Positions 8,126 to 17,427 of a stretch of 64,000 bases of DNA are shown here, piece by piece. The DNA comes from Gemmatimonadota bacterium. Its GTDB lineage: Bacteria > Latescibacterota > UBA2968. Below the pieces are notes generated by a model. The model was not told the DNA's origin. It saw only the letters and a list, made by a program, of their open reading frames with translations, and did not search any database. The stretch is taken from the NCBI GenBank assembly GCA_009838845.1, contig VXRD01000026.1, positions 18,142-82,141 of the forward strand. Reading direction: 5' to 3'. Each line of letters begins with the position of its first letter. Position 1 is the stretch's first letter. The translations under genes were made by a program, and so were the position numbers.

Positions 8126-9553
8126 ATGAAATTGAAACGACTTTTTAGCGGATGTGCCATCGTTGGTTTAATCGTATCGACTGGTATTGCTGAAGAGGTT
8201 ATGTGGGGATTTACTCCAGATCGCAACCTCGTGTCAGACGCAAAAAATTTGCCGATGAACTGGAATGTAGAAACGGGTGAAAATATCGCTTGGAAAGCAG
8301 ATCTCGGTTCGCAGTCCTACGCCGGTCCCATCAGGATTGGTGGAAAAATATTCATGGGTACAAATAACCAGATTGAGCGCAATCCCAAAATTACAGGTGA
8401 CAAGGGCGTAATCATGGCTTTTCAGGAATCCGATGGAAAATTTCTCTGGCAAGCAGCGCATCCCAAGCTGCCCGCGGGGCGCGTCAATGACTGGCCACAA
8501 CAGGGCATTTGCTCCACGCCTTATATTCGCGGAGATCGGATGTATTATATCTCGAATCAATGTCGCGTGGTGTGCGCGGATACAGAGGGGTTTTTGGACG
8601 GGGAAAATGACGGTCCATATACCGGGGAAGAGGATACGAGCAATATCGGTGTGGATATTATCTGGGAATACGACATGATGGAAGAACTGGATGTGTTCCC
8701 TCACAATTTGGCGACCTGTTCGCCCGTGGGGGCGGGCAATCTCCTGTTTGTCATCACTGCCAATGGTGTTGACGAGGGTCACATCGCCATCCCTTCGCCT
8801 CTATCACCCAGTTTTATTGCGGTCGATCTCAATACGGGGGAACTGGTATGGGAAAAAGCCTATCCGGGTGAAAGTATCTTGCACGGGCAGTGGTCCAATC
8901 CCGCTTATGGCGTTATCAATGGCAAGCCGCAGGTGATCTGCCCTGGGGGCGATGGCTGGGTTTATTCAGTGGAAGCCGAGACTGGGGACTTGATCTGGAA
9001 ATTTGACTGCAATCCAAAAGACTCTGTGTGGGAGTTGGGTGGGCGCGGTACGCGCAATGCGATTATTTCCACTCCTGTTATTTACGATAACAAGGTTTTT
9101 ATCGGCGTTGGGCAAGACCCGGAGCACGGCGAGGGCATTGGACACCTGTGGGCTATTGATGCAACGGGTACAGGCGATGTGACGGGAAGCCATGCGGTGT
9201 GGCACTTTGGCAATGAAAATTACAACCGAACTATTTCTACGGTGGGCATCAGCGATGGCCTGCTCTATGCGGCAGACCTGAGTGGTTTTGTCTATTGTCT
9301 CGATCTGAAAACTGGCACACAGCACTGGAAATACGATACATTTGCCGCGATATGGGGATCGCCTTTTGTGGCTGATGGGAAGGTGTACATTGGGGATGAA
9401 GATGGCGATGTGGCGATTTTGAAAGCCGGAACACAATTTGAATTGATCAACGAAATCAATATGGGCAGCGCGGTATATACCACGCCTATTGCAAAAGATG
9501 GCATGCTCTACATTGGCACGCGCAATACGCTGTATGCGATTAAAGGCGAGTAG
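8126..9553 (+). CDS. Secreted PQQ-like beta-propeller protein
   Basis: 475 residues. Signal peptide at residues 1-22 (FSGCAIVGLIVSTGIAEE), then WGFTPDRNLVSDAKNLPMNW and a propeller with blades ending ESDGKFLWQ, LNTGELVWEK, AETGDLIWKFD, LKTGTQHWKYD and a terminal GTRNTLYAIKG. It differs from the neighbour at 5937 in lacking the long C-terminal extension. It follows that gene by 32 bases (AAAGGAA before the ATG) and precedes the adenylating enzyme by 13 bases, so all three look like one operon. Probable periplasmic protein; ligand unknown. Confidence 0.85.
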   Translation: MKLKRLFSGCAIVGLIVSTGIAEEVMWGFTPDRNLVSDAKNLPMNWNVETGENIAWKADLGSQSYAGPIRIGGKIFMGTNNQIERNPKITGDKGVIMAFQESDGKFLWQAAHPKLPAGRVNDWPQQGICSTPYIRGDRMYYISNQCRVVCADTEGFLDGENDGPYTGEEDTSNIGVDIIWEYDMMEELDVFPHNLATCSPVGAGNLLFVITANGVDEGHIAIPSPLSPSFIAVDLNTGELVWEKAYPGESILHGQWSNPAYGVINGKPQVICPGGDGWVYSVEAETGDLIWKFDCNPKDSVWELGGRGTRNAIISTPVIYDNKVFIGVGQDPEHGEGIGHLWAIDATGTGDVTGSHAVWHFGNENYNRTISTVGISDGLLYAADLSGFVYCLDLKTGTQHWKYDTFAAIWGSPFVADGKVYIGDEDGDVAILKAGTQFELINEINMGSAVYTTPIAKDGMLYIGTRNTLYAIKGE

Positions 9554-9566
9554 AAGAGGTCACAAT

Positions 9567-10655
9567 ATGGAAGTTCTGACAACACCTGTGGCCGATAAGG
9601 TCAAAGAAGCGCGCGATACCCTCGATACCCATGTGCGAGATATGGTCGCGTGGCATTTTAATCCCACTACGGGATGTCCATTCTGGCTGGAATTTGCAGG
9701 GGAATTGGATTTTGATCCACGTCGAGAGATCGGTGGGTACAGCGATTTGAAATACCTCGGGCATTTCCAGGATGAATGGCTGCGCGGCGGTCCCGTGCGG
9801 CGATGGATCCCGAGGGGCAGCGAGGGGCAGCGGACTTATGTATTTGAAACGGGCGGCTCAACCGGTGTGCCCAAATATCGGATCAGTCAAAACGATTTTC
9901 AGATCGACTACGAAATGTTCAGCGAGCACCTCTCAGAAGAAACATTTCCAAAGGGTGCGGACTGGTTGATGCTGGGGCCAACAGGTCCACGGCGATTGCG
10001 TCTGGCTGTGGAATATCTCTGTCAGATTCGCGGTGGGATTTGCTTTCTCGTGGATCTCGATCCCCGATGGGTCAACAAGCTGATCAAGCGCGGCGCACTC
10101 CAGGAATTGGAACTCTACAAAGCCCATGTGATTGATCAGGCACTCACGATTCTGCGCGCCAATGACAATGTGAAATGCATGTTCACGACCCCCAAGCTTC
10201 TCGAAGAATTGTGCGAAAAAATTTCTCTGCAAAAAGCCGGGATCAGCGGCATTTTTTGTGGTGGCACAGAGATGAACGCACAATTCAATCGGTTTGCAAG
10301 AGAAGAGCTTATCCCGGGCATCGATTTTGTTCCTACCTACGGCAATACCCTGATGGGGCTGGCTTATTCCAAGCCTCTGGAACCCGGAGATAACTACGCG
10401 ATTACGTATTATCCTCCCGTGCCCCGCGCGTTTATCGAACTGGTGAATCCAAATAATCCCGATGAAGTGGTCGATTACGACGAAGTCGGGCGCGTGATGC
10501 TGACGACGCTTACAAAAGAATTTTTTATGCCCCGCTTTCTCGAACGCGATGAGGCCGAACGCGCCAAACCGATTGAAGCCTATCCCTGGGATGGCGTGAG
10601 AAATCTGGGTCTGCTCTCCGAGTTGCAGGAATCAGTCGTCGTCGGGGTGTATTAA
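9567..10655 (+). CDS. PaaK/LuxE-like adenylate-forming enzyme
   Basis: 362 residues from the ATG at 9567 (GAAGAGGT upstream); a longer in-frame start inside the propeller gene was rejected. The phosphate-binding loop is FETGGSTGVPKYR near residue 90. Later segments resemble PaaK-type acyl/aryl ligases: FCGGTEMN, a VPTYGNTLMG segment where these enzymes have the A5 motif, and DEVGRVMLTTLT. The chain stops at ...ESVVVGVY without the usual ~100-residue C-terminal lid domain. It is therefore shorter than PaaK (~430) and closer in size to LuxE acyl-protein synthetases (~370). It probably activates a carboxylic acid as acyl-AMP for transfer to a thiol. The substrate is unknown, and the aldehyde dehydrogenase at 16000 is a possible partner. 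Confidence 0.7.
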   Translation: MEVLTTPVADKVKEARDTLDTHVRDMVAWHFNPTTGCPFWLEFAGELDFDPRREIGGYSDLKYLGHFQDEWLRGGPVRRWIPRGSEGQRTYVFETGGSTGVPKYRISQNDFQIDYEMFSEHLSEETFPKGADWLMLGPTGPRRLRLAVEYLCQIRGGICFLVDLDPRWVNKLIKRGALQELELYKAHVIDQALTILRANDNVKCMFTTPKLLEELCEKISLQKAGISGIFCGGTEMNAQFNRFAREELIPGIDFVPTYGNTLMGLAYSKPLEPGDNYAITYYPPVPRAFIELVNPNNPDEVVDYDEVGRVMLTTLTKEFFMPRFLERDEAERAKPIEAYPWDGVRNLGLLSELQESVVVGVY

Positions 10656-10759
10656 GTAGTGTCTGACGAGAAAGATGATGGACAACGGGCTTGACATAGA
10701 GAGAGCCATAATATTTTTTCAAATACATACGTGTGCATAATCTAATGGGAGGTAACGAT

Positions 10760-12697
10760 ATGCGATCTATAATCGCACAAATTCTGGTTCTTGGGCTGCT
10801 ATTTTACGCGGGCCCACTTCTGGCGCAGGAGTGGGGGGATGTATCTGAAGAGGTTCTGGGCATGACCGGCATTCCCGAAGACTCTGAGGCCGATGCCGTT
10901 ATTCTGTTCGATAAGGTTACTATCGCTATTACACTGCGATTCCAGCTTGTGATTCAGCGACACACCCGAATTAAAATTCTCACCGAACGCGGTCTGAAAT
11001 ACGGCGATGTGTCCATCTATCTCGGCTCTGATGACGAGATAGATGAATTGCGGGCACAGACTATTTTGCCCAATGGCAAAAAGGTCACGCTTTCAAAAAA
11101 AGACATTTTTACAAAAAAGCGCAGAAGTGGGTCTGAAAAGGTGTTCGCCATACCCGGTGTGGAGGTGGGGGCTGTTATTGAATACGCCTATGAAATTACC
11201 AGCAGACGACTGACATTTCTCGCCCCCTGGCAGTTCCAGCATGGCGTATTTACCAGGCTGAGTGAGTTGATCTTGATTATTCCAGAAGGTTTCGATTATC
11301 GGGCCTTTGCCAGCAATGCTTACGTGCCAGATCCCCAGAGAGAGTCCTTCCAAATTGCCGATCCCCAAATGGGTACCTCTTTTGTCGGCAGATTTGTATG
11401 GCGTGCTGAAAATTTGCCAGCTCTTAAACGGGAACCTTATATTACGACGCTCAAAGATTATTGGGCCACGTTATTTTTTCAGATTGTCGCTTATCGAAAT
11501 CCCAAAGATACAATGGCCGATCCTGTCATATTCATTAAAACATGGGACGACCTCGCGGAAATTTTGCAAAAGAGTTATAACCCTTCTATAAAAAAAACCA
11601 GGACCTTGGAAAGACGAACACTTGCTCTGGTATCCGAGATACAGGATGACCGCACTCGGGCTGAGGCTATTTACGGCTATGTGAGAGACTCGATTGAAAC
11701 ATCTGCGTCGAGTGGAAGTCGCAAAAAACCCAACGATGTGCTTAAAAGAAAAAAGGGCAGTTCGTTGGAAAAAAACCTGTTGTTAATCGCGATGCTGAAA
11801 GCAGCTGGTCTCGAAGCCAGTCCGCTGCGTATTTCCACCCGCATCAATGGGCGTTTACAAGAGAACTGGCCTCAATTGCAGCAACTCAACTACACGATTG
11901 CACACCTGTCCATAGACGATGACGTTTATTTTTTGGATACAAATGACAGTCAGTGTCCGTTTGTACTGCTACCACCCAGGTTATTGTCTGGAAAAGGGTT
12001 TTTGATTGGGGAGGAAGAAGGCAAAATTGTCGAAATTCCCATACCGAAAGATGCGAGCACAAGTAGAGCAAATACTCAGGCGAAGCTGACCGAAAACGGC
12101 GATCTCTTGTGCCAAACAACACTACAATTTGAAGGGTATCGCGGGATTTCAGAACGAAAGGATCTGGACGAAGAGAAACCGGGGAAATACGTCAAAGATA
12201 TTCTGGAAAACCGTTTTGGAGATGTGGTGATCGATACATTTCAGATCGGTCAGGACAAAGATGTCGATATGCCTTTGGAAGTTAAGATCGACTATCGGGT
12301 TCAAAATTACGCCCAGGTGGCTGGCGATATGGTCTATTGTCCATCGAGTTTGATCCATCGACGTCAGTCTAATCCCTTCAAGAGCGAAAAACGGTTTTTT
12401 CCCGTCGAGTTCAACTACGGCTTTGCATCTGAAGAAATAGTCGATCTGACTCTACCGGAGGGATTCGAGGTTGTCGAAATACCCGAAGTACAAAAGGTTA
12501 CATCCCTCGGGGTCAGGTTTCAGTCTGATTGTCAGGCAGACAGCAATAGCGTGCGTGTCCAGCGGACATTTTCTGTGAACCGCGTTTATTACACACCGGC
12601 GCAATATTCCCGGCTGCGAAACGCGTATGCAAAGATTGTGAGTGCCGATCAAGGACAGATTGTCTTGCGCCGAAGGCCACTGGAAGCCGAAGAATAA
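10760..12697 (+). CDS. DUF3857/transglutaminase-like protein, catalytic residues lost
   Basis: 645 residues from the ATG at 10760, set by GGAGGT 7 bases upstream. Signal peptide at residues 1-22 (ILVLGLLFYAGPLLAQ). Residues ~45-260 are DUF3857-like (LPNGKKVTLSKKDIF, GAVIEYAYEI), ~285-400 transglutaminase-like, and the rest DUF2569/3858-like beta. Compared with its neighbour at 12713, the GDC that carries the catalytic Cys is GSS here (residues 333-335), and the NH that carries the His is NY (377-378). The fold is therefore probably kept without transglutaminase or protease chemistry. It sits 15 bases before the active-looking paralogue and may act with it in the periplasm. Confidence 0.8.
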   Translation: MRSIIAQILVLGLLFYAGPLLAQEWGDVSEEVLGMTGIPEDSEADAVILFDKVTIAITLRFQLVIQRHTRIKILTERGLKYGDVSIYLGSDDEIDELRAQTILPNGKKVTLSKKDIFTKKRRSGSEKVFAIPGVEVGAVIEYAYEITSRRLTFLAPWQFQHGVFTRLSELILIIPEGFDYRAFASNAYVPDPQRESFQIADPQMGTSFVGRFVWRAENLPALKREPYITTLKDYWATLFFQIVAYRNPKDTMADPVIFIKTWDDLAEILQKSYNPSIKKTRTLERRTLALVSEIQDDRTRAEAIYGYVRDSIETSASSGSRKKPNDVLKRKKGSSLEKNLLLIAMLKAAGLEASPLRISTRINGRLQENWPQLQQLNYTIAHLSIDDDVYFLDTNDSQCPFVLLPPRLLSGKGFLIGEEEGKIVEIPIPKDASTSRANTQAKLTENGDLLCQTTLQFEGYRGISERKDLDEEKPGKYVKDILENRFGDVVIDTFQIGQDKDVDMPLEVKIDYRVQNYAQVAGDMVYCPSSLIHRRQSNPFKSEKRFFPVEFNYGFASEEIVDLTLPEGFEVVEIPEVQKVTSLGVRFQSDCQADSNSVRVQRTFSVNRVYYTPAQYSRLRNAYAKIVSADQGQIVLRRRPLEAEE

Positions 12698-12712
12698 GAC
12701 GGGGGTGGAGAG

Positions 12713-14602
12713 ATGAGAACCATATCTTTCATAAGGTCGGCACTTGTGGTCTTGCTAATTGCAGCCCATGTGCAGGCAGATGCGGACTGCGTTGGGGAGG
12801 ATGTTGATGCGGTTGTTGTGCTGGATGAGAACGAATTTGTCATACGAGGCAAAAACAAGGCGACATATCGCAAACATCGGATTATTAAAATCAACACTGA
12901 AGCGGGTAGGAAGTACGGACAGGTAGTAGTTCGCGAAAATAGATACATCAAATGCACCCATATCTCTGGAAAGATTTTAGATGCAGAGGGTAAGTTGATT
13001 CGCAAATTGGGCAAAGGAGATATTCGGAAAAATCCGTACTTTCCCGAGTACATCCTGTACCAGGATAAGAAATATCAGGCATTTGAACTGAAGGCCAGCA
13101 CGTTTCCCTATCTGGTAGAATATACCTATGAAGTGGAATATGAAAGCCTGTTCTTCTGGCCTTCGTGGTTTCCACAGACAGATGTTCCCGTTTTACAGTC
13201 AACCTATACTGTTGTGGGACATGACAAAATTGATTATCGAATCCATGCCGTTGGGTTGATAGAACCACCTGTAATGGAAAAGGCGTCTAAACGCAAGTGG
13301 CAGTTGACGCATATTAAACCCAGAGCCAGCGAGCGGTCTATGCCTCCTGAAGACAGAATCCAGATGAGGCTCTTTTTTGCGCCTGTTGCCTTCGAAATTG
13401 GAAAGTCTCCAGGATCGTTCGCCTCATGGGACGCGGTGGCAAAATGGTACGGGATGCTGGCTGATGGTCGATATGACCTGCCGCCAACTGCGGTACAGAA
13501 AGTCCGAGAGTTGGTATCTGAAGCCAGCAGTGACCGGCAGAAAGTGGAGATTCTCTATCGCTATCTCCAGGATCATACGCGGTATGTGGCTATTGAACTG
13601 GGCATTGGGGCGTGGCAACCGTATTCGGCAGAATGGGTTTTTAAGAATAAGTATGGCGACTGCAAGGATCTATCTACATTCATGGTTGCGATGCTCAAAG
13701 CTTGTGGTATCTCGGCATATCCAACCTTGATTGGCACGCGCGACCGCGGCATGTTGATTCGGGAATTTCCTTCCAATCAGTTCAATCACTGTATCACATT
13801 TGTCCCCTTGCAACGCGATACGCTCTGGTTGGAATGCACGGCCGACCTTATAGCTGCGGGGGAGTTGCCATCCGCAGATGAGGGATGCGATGTGCTCGTG
13901 GTTAAGGAGAACGCCGGAGAAATCGTTCGGACGCCGCAGAGTAAGAGTGGGGATAACTGCCAGATTAGCACTATAAAAGGCCATCTCACAGCATCAGGTA
14001 AACTTACTTTTTCGGGGCAGCTATCGGGCACAGGTAATATTGCAACGCGATTGAGACACAGTCTGCGGGATAACAAGGGAGAAGACCGCAAGCGTTATTT
14101 AGGCGGAAGATTGGGCAGGTATTTACCCGTGTTGGATCTGGCAACTTATGAGATTGATCATCTGCTCCAGAACTTTGATCAACCACTTGAGGTACGCGTT
14201 AGCGGTACGTCCGGAAAATTTGGTGCTCGAAGCGCGAAGAGACTATTTGTGAATCCCAACATAGTGAACCGCGCCAGGCCGGGAAGTGTGCCGAGAGCGA
14301 AAAAACGGCAATTCTCTGTGTACCATTCCTATCCATATACGTACATTGATTCCCTATCTATTGATATACCAAAAGGTTATGTGCTGGAAACTGCGCCTGA
14401 GCCAGTGGAAATTACAACGCCATTCGGCTTTTTCAAAACCACCAGTCATTTTTCAGATGGCGCATTGCACTATACCCGAGTATTCAGGCTGGATAAAAAA
14501 CAAATACCGCGGTCAGATTACGAGGCCTATGTGTCTTTTATGAAGGATATTGTGCAAAACGATCAAGCCCCTTATGTTTTTGTGGCAGAGACAAAGAGAT
14601 GA
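12713..14602 (+). CDS. DUF3857 and transglutaminase-domain protein, apparently active
   Basis: 629 residues with a signal peptide at 1-22 (SALVVLLIAAHVQA). DUF3857 spans ~40-240 and a transglutaminase-like domain ~255-400. The domain has a full triad: C317 in NKYGDCKDLS, H359 in NHCITFVPL and D378 in ECTADL, with the spacing usual for the superfamily. A C-terminal beta-rich region follows. Such exported proteins are widespread in Bacteroidota-like organisms and are thought to be cysteine proteases or cross-linkers; no substrate is known. GGGGTGGAG precedes the ATG. It forms a tandem pair with the degenerate paralogue upstream. Confidence 0.85.
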   Translation: MRTISFIRSALVVLLIAAHVQADADCVGEDVDAVVVLDENEFVIRGKNKATYRKHRIIKINTEAGRKYGQVVVRENRYIKCTHISGKILDAEGKLIRKLGKGDIRKNPYFPEYILYQDKKYQAFELKASTFPYLVEYTYEVEYESLFFWPSWFPQTDVPVLQSTYTVVGHDKIDYRIHAVGLIEPPVMEKASKRKWQLTHIKPRASERSMPPEDRIQMRLFFAPVAFEIGKSPGSFASWDAVAKWYGMLADGRYDLPPTAVQKVRELVSEASSDRQKVEILYRYLQDHTRYVAIELGIGAWQPYSAEWVFKNKYGDCKDLSTFMVAMLKACGISAYPTLIGTRDRGMLIREFPSNQFNHCITFVPLQRDTLWLECTADLIAAGELPSADEGCDVLVVKENAGEIVRTPQSKSGDNCQISTIKGHLTASGKLTFSGQLSGTGNIATRLRHSLRDNKGEDRKRYLGGRLGRYLPVLDLATYEIDHLLQNFDQPLEVRVSGTSGKFGARSAKRLFVNPNIVNRARPGSVPRAKKRQFSVYHSYPYTYIDSLSIDIPKGYVLETAPEPVEITTPFGFFKTTSHFSDGALHYTRVFRLDKKQIPRSDYEAYVSFMKDIVQNDQAPYVFVAETKR

Positions 14603-14620
14603 ATAGGACTGCGATAATCG

Positions 14621-15760
14621 CTACGGTAGCCCCATCTCACCACAGAAGGTAGAAAACGGTAGAACGCGGGTGTTGGTTGTTGCGTTGCCAAAATCCTTTG
14701 TGCCCAGATGTACCTGGTAGAATCGCGGAATATCTGTTCTCTCTCTGAAGTACCTGCAGGCGGGAGAAGTGCCGCGCTCACCGGTTTTGCACTCGACGGC
14801 AAATTCAGCATATCCATCGCGGAGAACGACAAAATCTACCTCGCGTTTGTCGATATCTCGGATGAAGCGCAATTCCATGTCATATCCCTCTGTGTCTTCT
14901 ATATAGTGGCAGTACTTCAACAAGTGTCCGGCTACCATGTTCTCAAACCGGGCACCGCGGTCTGCTACGCGCGACCAGTCCCAAAAATACAGCTTCTTTT
15001 CCTTGCGTACAGCTCTTATCCTCTTTGCTCCAAATGGTGGAATGCGATAGCACAGGTACAGCCTTTCAAAGATTGTGAGCCAGCGTTCGACGGTTTCGTA
15101 AGCCACTTGTAAGAGTTTGCTGAGGCTGTTGACCGAAAGCGGGGATCCCACGCAGGCGGGCAGGTGAGACAGTAGCAGGTCCAGCATGGATACCTCTCGC
15201 ACATTTTCCAGATCGCGGAGGTCTTCATAGATGACTCTTGCGGAATGCTCGCGCAGCCACCTGCGGTGAAATCGCGTCTCCCCTCTGAGAAGAGGCTCGG
15301 GAAAACCGCCAAATCTGAGCAATTGCGCCATGAGCGCGTTATCTGACTTCCATCCGCATTCCATCAGTGTGAAGGGATGCAGACGGTAGTAGTGATATCG
15401 TCCCTGCAAAGAGTCGCCGCCTTTGCGGTAGTAGTCCAGCCGTGCCGAACCGGTAACGATAAAGGAAATGGATGTCTTGTTTTTGTCGAATAATCCCTTC
15501 ATTAGATTTCGCCATTGCGCGTACTTGTGAATTTCATCGAAAATGATGCGGGTCTGTCCAGAAGGGAGTCTTCCCGCCAAAATATCCTCGCGATCGGCCA
15601 GTACATCCCAGTTCAGATAGGCAGGTGACGATTCATTTTGGCTTTGTCCCAGCAGGGAGATTGCGAGTGTTGTTTTTCCAACCTGACGCGGCCCTCCGAT
15701 GAATATCATCCTGTCTGCGATATCTGCTTCAATATGATCCGTGATGTAGCGGGGTTCCAT
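14621..15760 (-). CDS. AAA ATPase with DUF4143 domain
   Basis: 379 residues from the ATG at 15760, with AAAGG 6 bases upstream; a GTG at 15769 overlaps that site and was rejected. Walker A is GGPRQVGKTT (22-31), Walker B is RIIFDEIHKY, and sensor-1-like VTGSARLDYYRKG follows, as in AAA_14 proteins. The C-terminal DUF4143 half contains EVDFVVLRDG and FAVECKTG, the D...E-x-K pattern of a PD-(D/E)XK nuclease-like fold. The family is common near toxin-antitoxin and mobile DNA, but its role is unproven. It stands alone on the minus strand between plus-strand operons. The intergenic repeats before it suggest autoregulation. Confidence 0.85.
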   Translation of the reverse strand: MEPRYITDHIEADIADRMIFIGGPRQVGKTTLAISLLGQSQNESSPAYLNWDVLADREDILAGRLPSGQTRIIFDEIHKYAQWRNLMKGLFDKNKTSISFIVTGSARLDYYRKGGDSLQGRYHYYRLHPFTLMECGWKSDNALMAQLLRFGGFPEPLLRGETRFHRRWLREHSARVIYEDLRDLENVREVSMLDLLLSHLPACVGSPLSVNSLSKLLQVAYETVERWLTIFERLYLCYRIPPFGAKRIRAVRKEKKLYFWDWSRVADRGARFENMVAGHLLKYCHYIEDTEGYDMELRFIRDIDKREVDFVVLRDGYAEFAVECKTGERGTSPACRYFRERTDIPRFYQVHLGTKDFGNATTNTRVLPFSTFCGEMGLP

Positions 15761-15781
15761 ACTTATCACCTTTCTCGTATG

Positions 15782-15847
15782 TCGTGAGTATTTTAGACTA
15801 TACCTTAATATACTCGTGAGTATTTTAGAGTCAATGTGAAAATACTC
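15782..15847 (-). promoter_or_regulatory. Operator-like repeat array before the DUF4143 ATPase gene
   Basis: TCGTGAGTATTTTAGA occurs twice as an exact 16-bp direct repeat (15782-15797 and 15814-15829). The copies are 32 bp apart start to start, about three helical turns. AAAATACTC at 15839-15847 is the inverted half. The array ends about 20 bases upstream of the ATPase start and lies in its probable promoter region. Regular spacing and dyad symmetry are what a dimeric repressor site would show. The binding protein is unknown. Confidence 0.5.
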
Positions 15848-15926
15848 ATATTATTGCGCTTGCTTTTATTTGGGTGAAAAGCTACTTTTTATGTTCTGCA
15901 ATGCGATTTAAAGCCACACTTGGGGA

Positions 15927-15955
15927 TGGACGGTTATAAATCTCTTCCCTACAAT
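15927..15955 (+). promoter_or_regulatory. Possible sigma-70-type promoter for the aldehyde dehydrogenase operon
   Basis: TGGACG at 15927-15932 and TACAAT at 15950-15955 are separated by 17 bases, upstream of the gene starting at 16000. The -35 matches four of six consensus bases and the -10 five of six. It would give a leader of roughly 38 bases. It is the only reasonable pair I found in this gap. Confidence 0.35.
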
Positions 15956-15999
15956 GTTTCAGGGAGGCGATAATTAGTCTTTCAAAGAGGCGAGATATT

Positions 16000-17424
16000 A
16001 TGATTCACTTACCCATTTTACGTGCGGGGGAACCGTACACGAGTTTGAGCGTTCAGGAAGTGTCGCATATTCAAACTAGCGAGCCGCTCGTTCAGGTCAG
16101 TCAGGCAAATCGGGGGCTGGTCGCGAAAGACTTAAATGGGGCGGCGGCGAACAAACAGGTGCTCGACAGGCTGAGTGTATCCGAACTCGTAGGTATAACC
16201 CGCGAAGCTGCGCGCTTATTTGCAGAAGCCGATTTGCCAATTGGCGATCATATCCAGACGCCCGATGATTATGTCAAACAGGTGTCTGGTACAACGGGTA
16301 TGCCCGAAGCCCTCTGCCGCACGAATATGGAAAAGATTCAACTCGTGTGTACGGAGATAGAAGCTATTTTGGGGGGGCTCACGCGTGGGTTGGATCTCTC
16401 TGTGCTCGATGAGGGTTGGTACAATCAGGATGGTCGCTCTCTCAGCTACATTTGTCAGGCCAATGCTCTCGGGGCTATATTGCCGAGCAATTCGCCGGGG
16501 GTACACGCACTGTGGGTTCCATCCATACCGCTCAAAGTGCCCCTCGTTCTAAAACCCGGGCGCGAAGAGCCATGGACGCCTTTTCGAATTGCACAGGCGT
16601 TTATCGAATCGGGGTGCCCGCCAGAAGCATTTGGGTTTTATCCTACGGATCACGGTGGTGCCACTGAAATTTTGCTTCGCTGCGGTCGCTCCATGCTCTT
16701 TGGAGGCGGGGCGACGGTCGCGCCCTGGCTGGACGATCCCCGCGTGGAAATCCACGGGCCTGGGCAGAGTAAGGTTATTATTGGCGAAGATGTGATAGAC
16801 CGGTGGGAAGACTATCTCGACATCGCGGTTGCCTCAATTGCTGCAAATGGCGGTCGCTCTTGTATCAATGCGTCGGGCGTGTGGGTTCCCGCGCATGGTC
16901 GAGAAATTGCCGAAGCACTCGCAGAGCGATTGGCAAAAATTGTCGGGAGACCTCTGGATGATCCAGATGCACAGATCGCGGCATTTACCAATCCCACATT
17001 CGCCGATCAAATTTCGACGACTATAGACATTCATCTGAAAACCTCAGGGGCCGAAGATCTGACCGAGAAATTGCGCGGTGATCGGCTGGTCGAGATCGAT
17101 GGCTTGAAATTCTTAAATCCCACGGTTGTATGGTGTGATGATTTTGAACATCCTCTTGCAAATACCGAATATTTGTTTCCATACGCGAGCGTGGTCGAAG
17201 TTCCGCAGTCAGAAATTCTGGGCAAGATTGGACCGAGTCTCGTGGTGACAGCAATAACAGAAGACCGTGTATTTATCGACAAATTGCTCAATTCGCCCCA
17301 TGTAGAAAGACTCAATGTGGGTGCGATTCCCACGCCTCAGATTTCATGGGATCAACCACACGAGGGCAATTTGTTCGAACATCTGTACCGTCAGCGCGCG
17401 CTGCAATGGGCTAAACAGGCTTAG
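16000..17424 (+). CDS. Aldehyde dehydrogenase superfamily protein (possible acyl-thioester reductase)
   Basis: 474 residues with the ALDH fold. LPSNSPGVH at 161-169 corresponds to the catalytic Asn region, LVLKPGREEPW (182-192) to the NAD-binding Lys, and NGGRSCINASGVW has the nucleophile C288. The general-base Glu motif of canonical NAD aldehyde dehydrogenases is not obvious, as in acylating or LuxC-like members. The N-terminal half contains VSGTTGMPEALCRTNMEKI, conserved in a clade I associate with biosynthetic loci. It precedes an iron-type alcohol dehydrogenase by only 3 bases, so an acid/acyl-to-alcohol reduction pair is plausible. AGAGGCG precedes the ATG. Confidence 0.8.
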   Translation: MIHLPILRAGEPYTSLSVQEVSHIQTSEPLVQVSQANRGLVAKDLNGAAANKQVLDRLSVSELVGITREAARLFAEADLPIGDHIQTPDDYVKQVSGTTGMPEALCRTNMEKIQLVCTEIEAILGGLTRGLDLSVLDEGWYNQDGRSLSYICQANALGAILPSNSPGVHALWVPSIPLKVPLVLKPGREEPWTPFRIAQAFIESGCPPEAFGFYPTDHGGATEILLRCGRSMLFGGGATVAPWLDDPRVEIHGPGQSKVIIGEDVIDRWEDYLDIAVASIAANGGRSCINASGVWVPAHGREIAEALAERLAKIVGRPLDDPDAQIAAFTNPTFADQISTTIDIHLKTSGAEDLTEKLRGDRLVEIDGLKFLNPTVVWCDDFEHPLANTEYLFPYASVVEVPQSEILGKIGPSLVVTAITEDRVFIDKLLNSPHVERLNVGAIPTPQISWDQPHEGNLFEHLYRQRALQWAKQA

Positions 17425-17427
17425 GAG

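Noticed and set aside
10693..10740. TTGACA near the start of the DUF3857 operon
   Set aside because: No acceptable -10 hexamer lies 15-19 bases downstream, so a promoter could not be supported.
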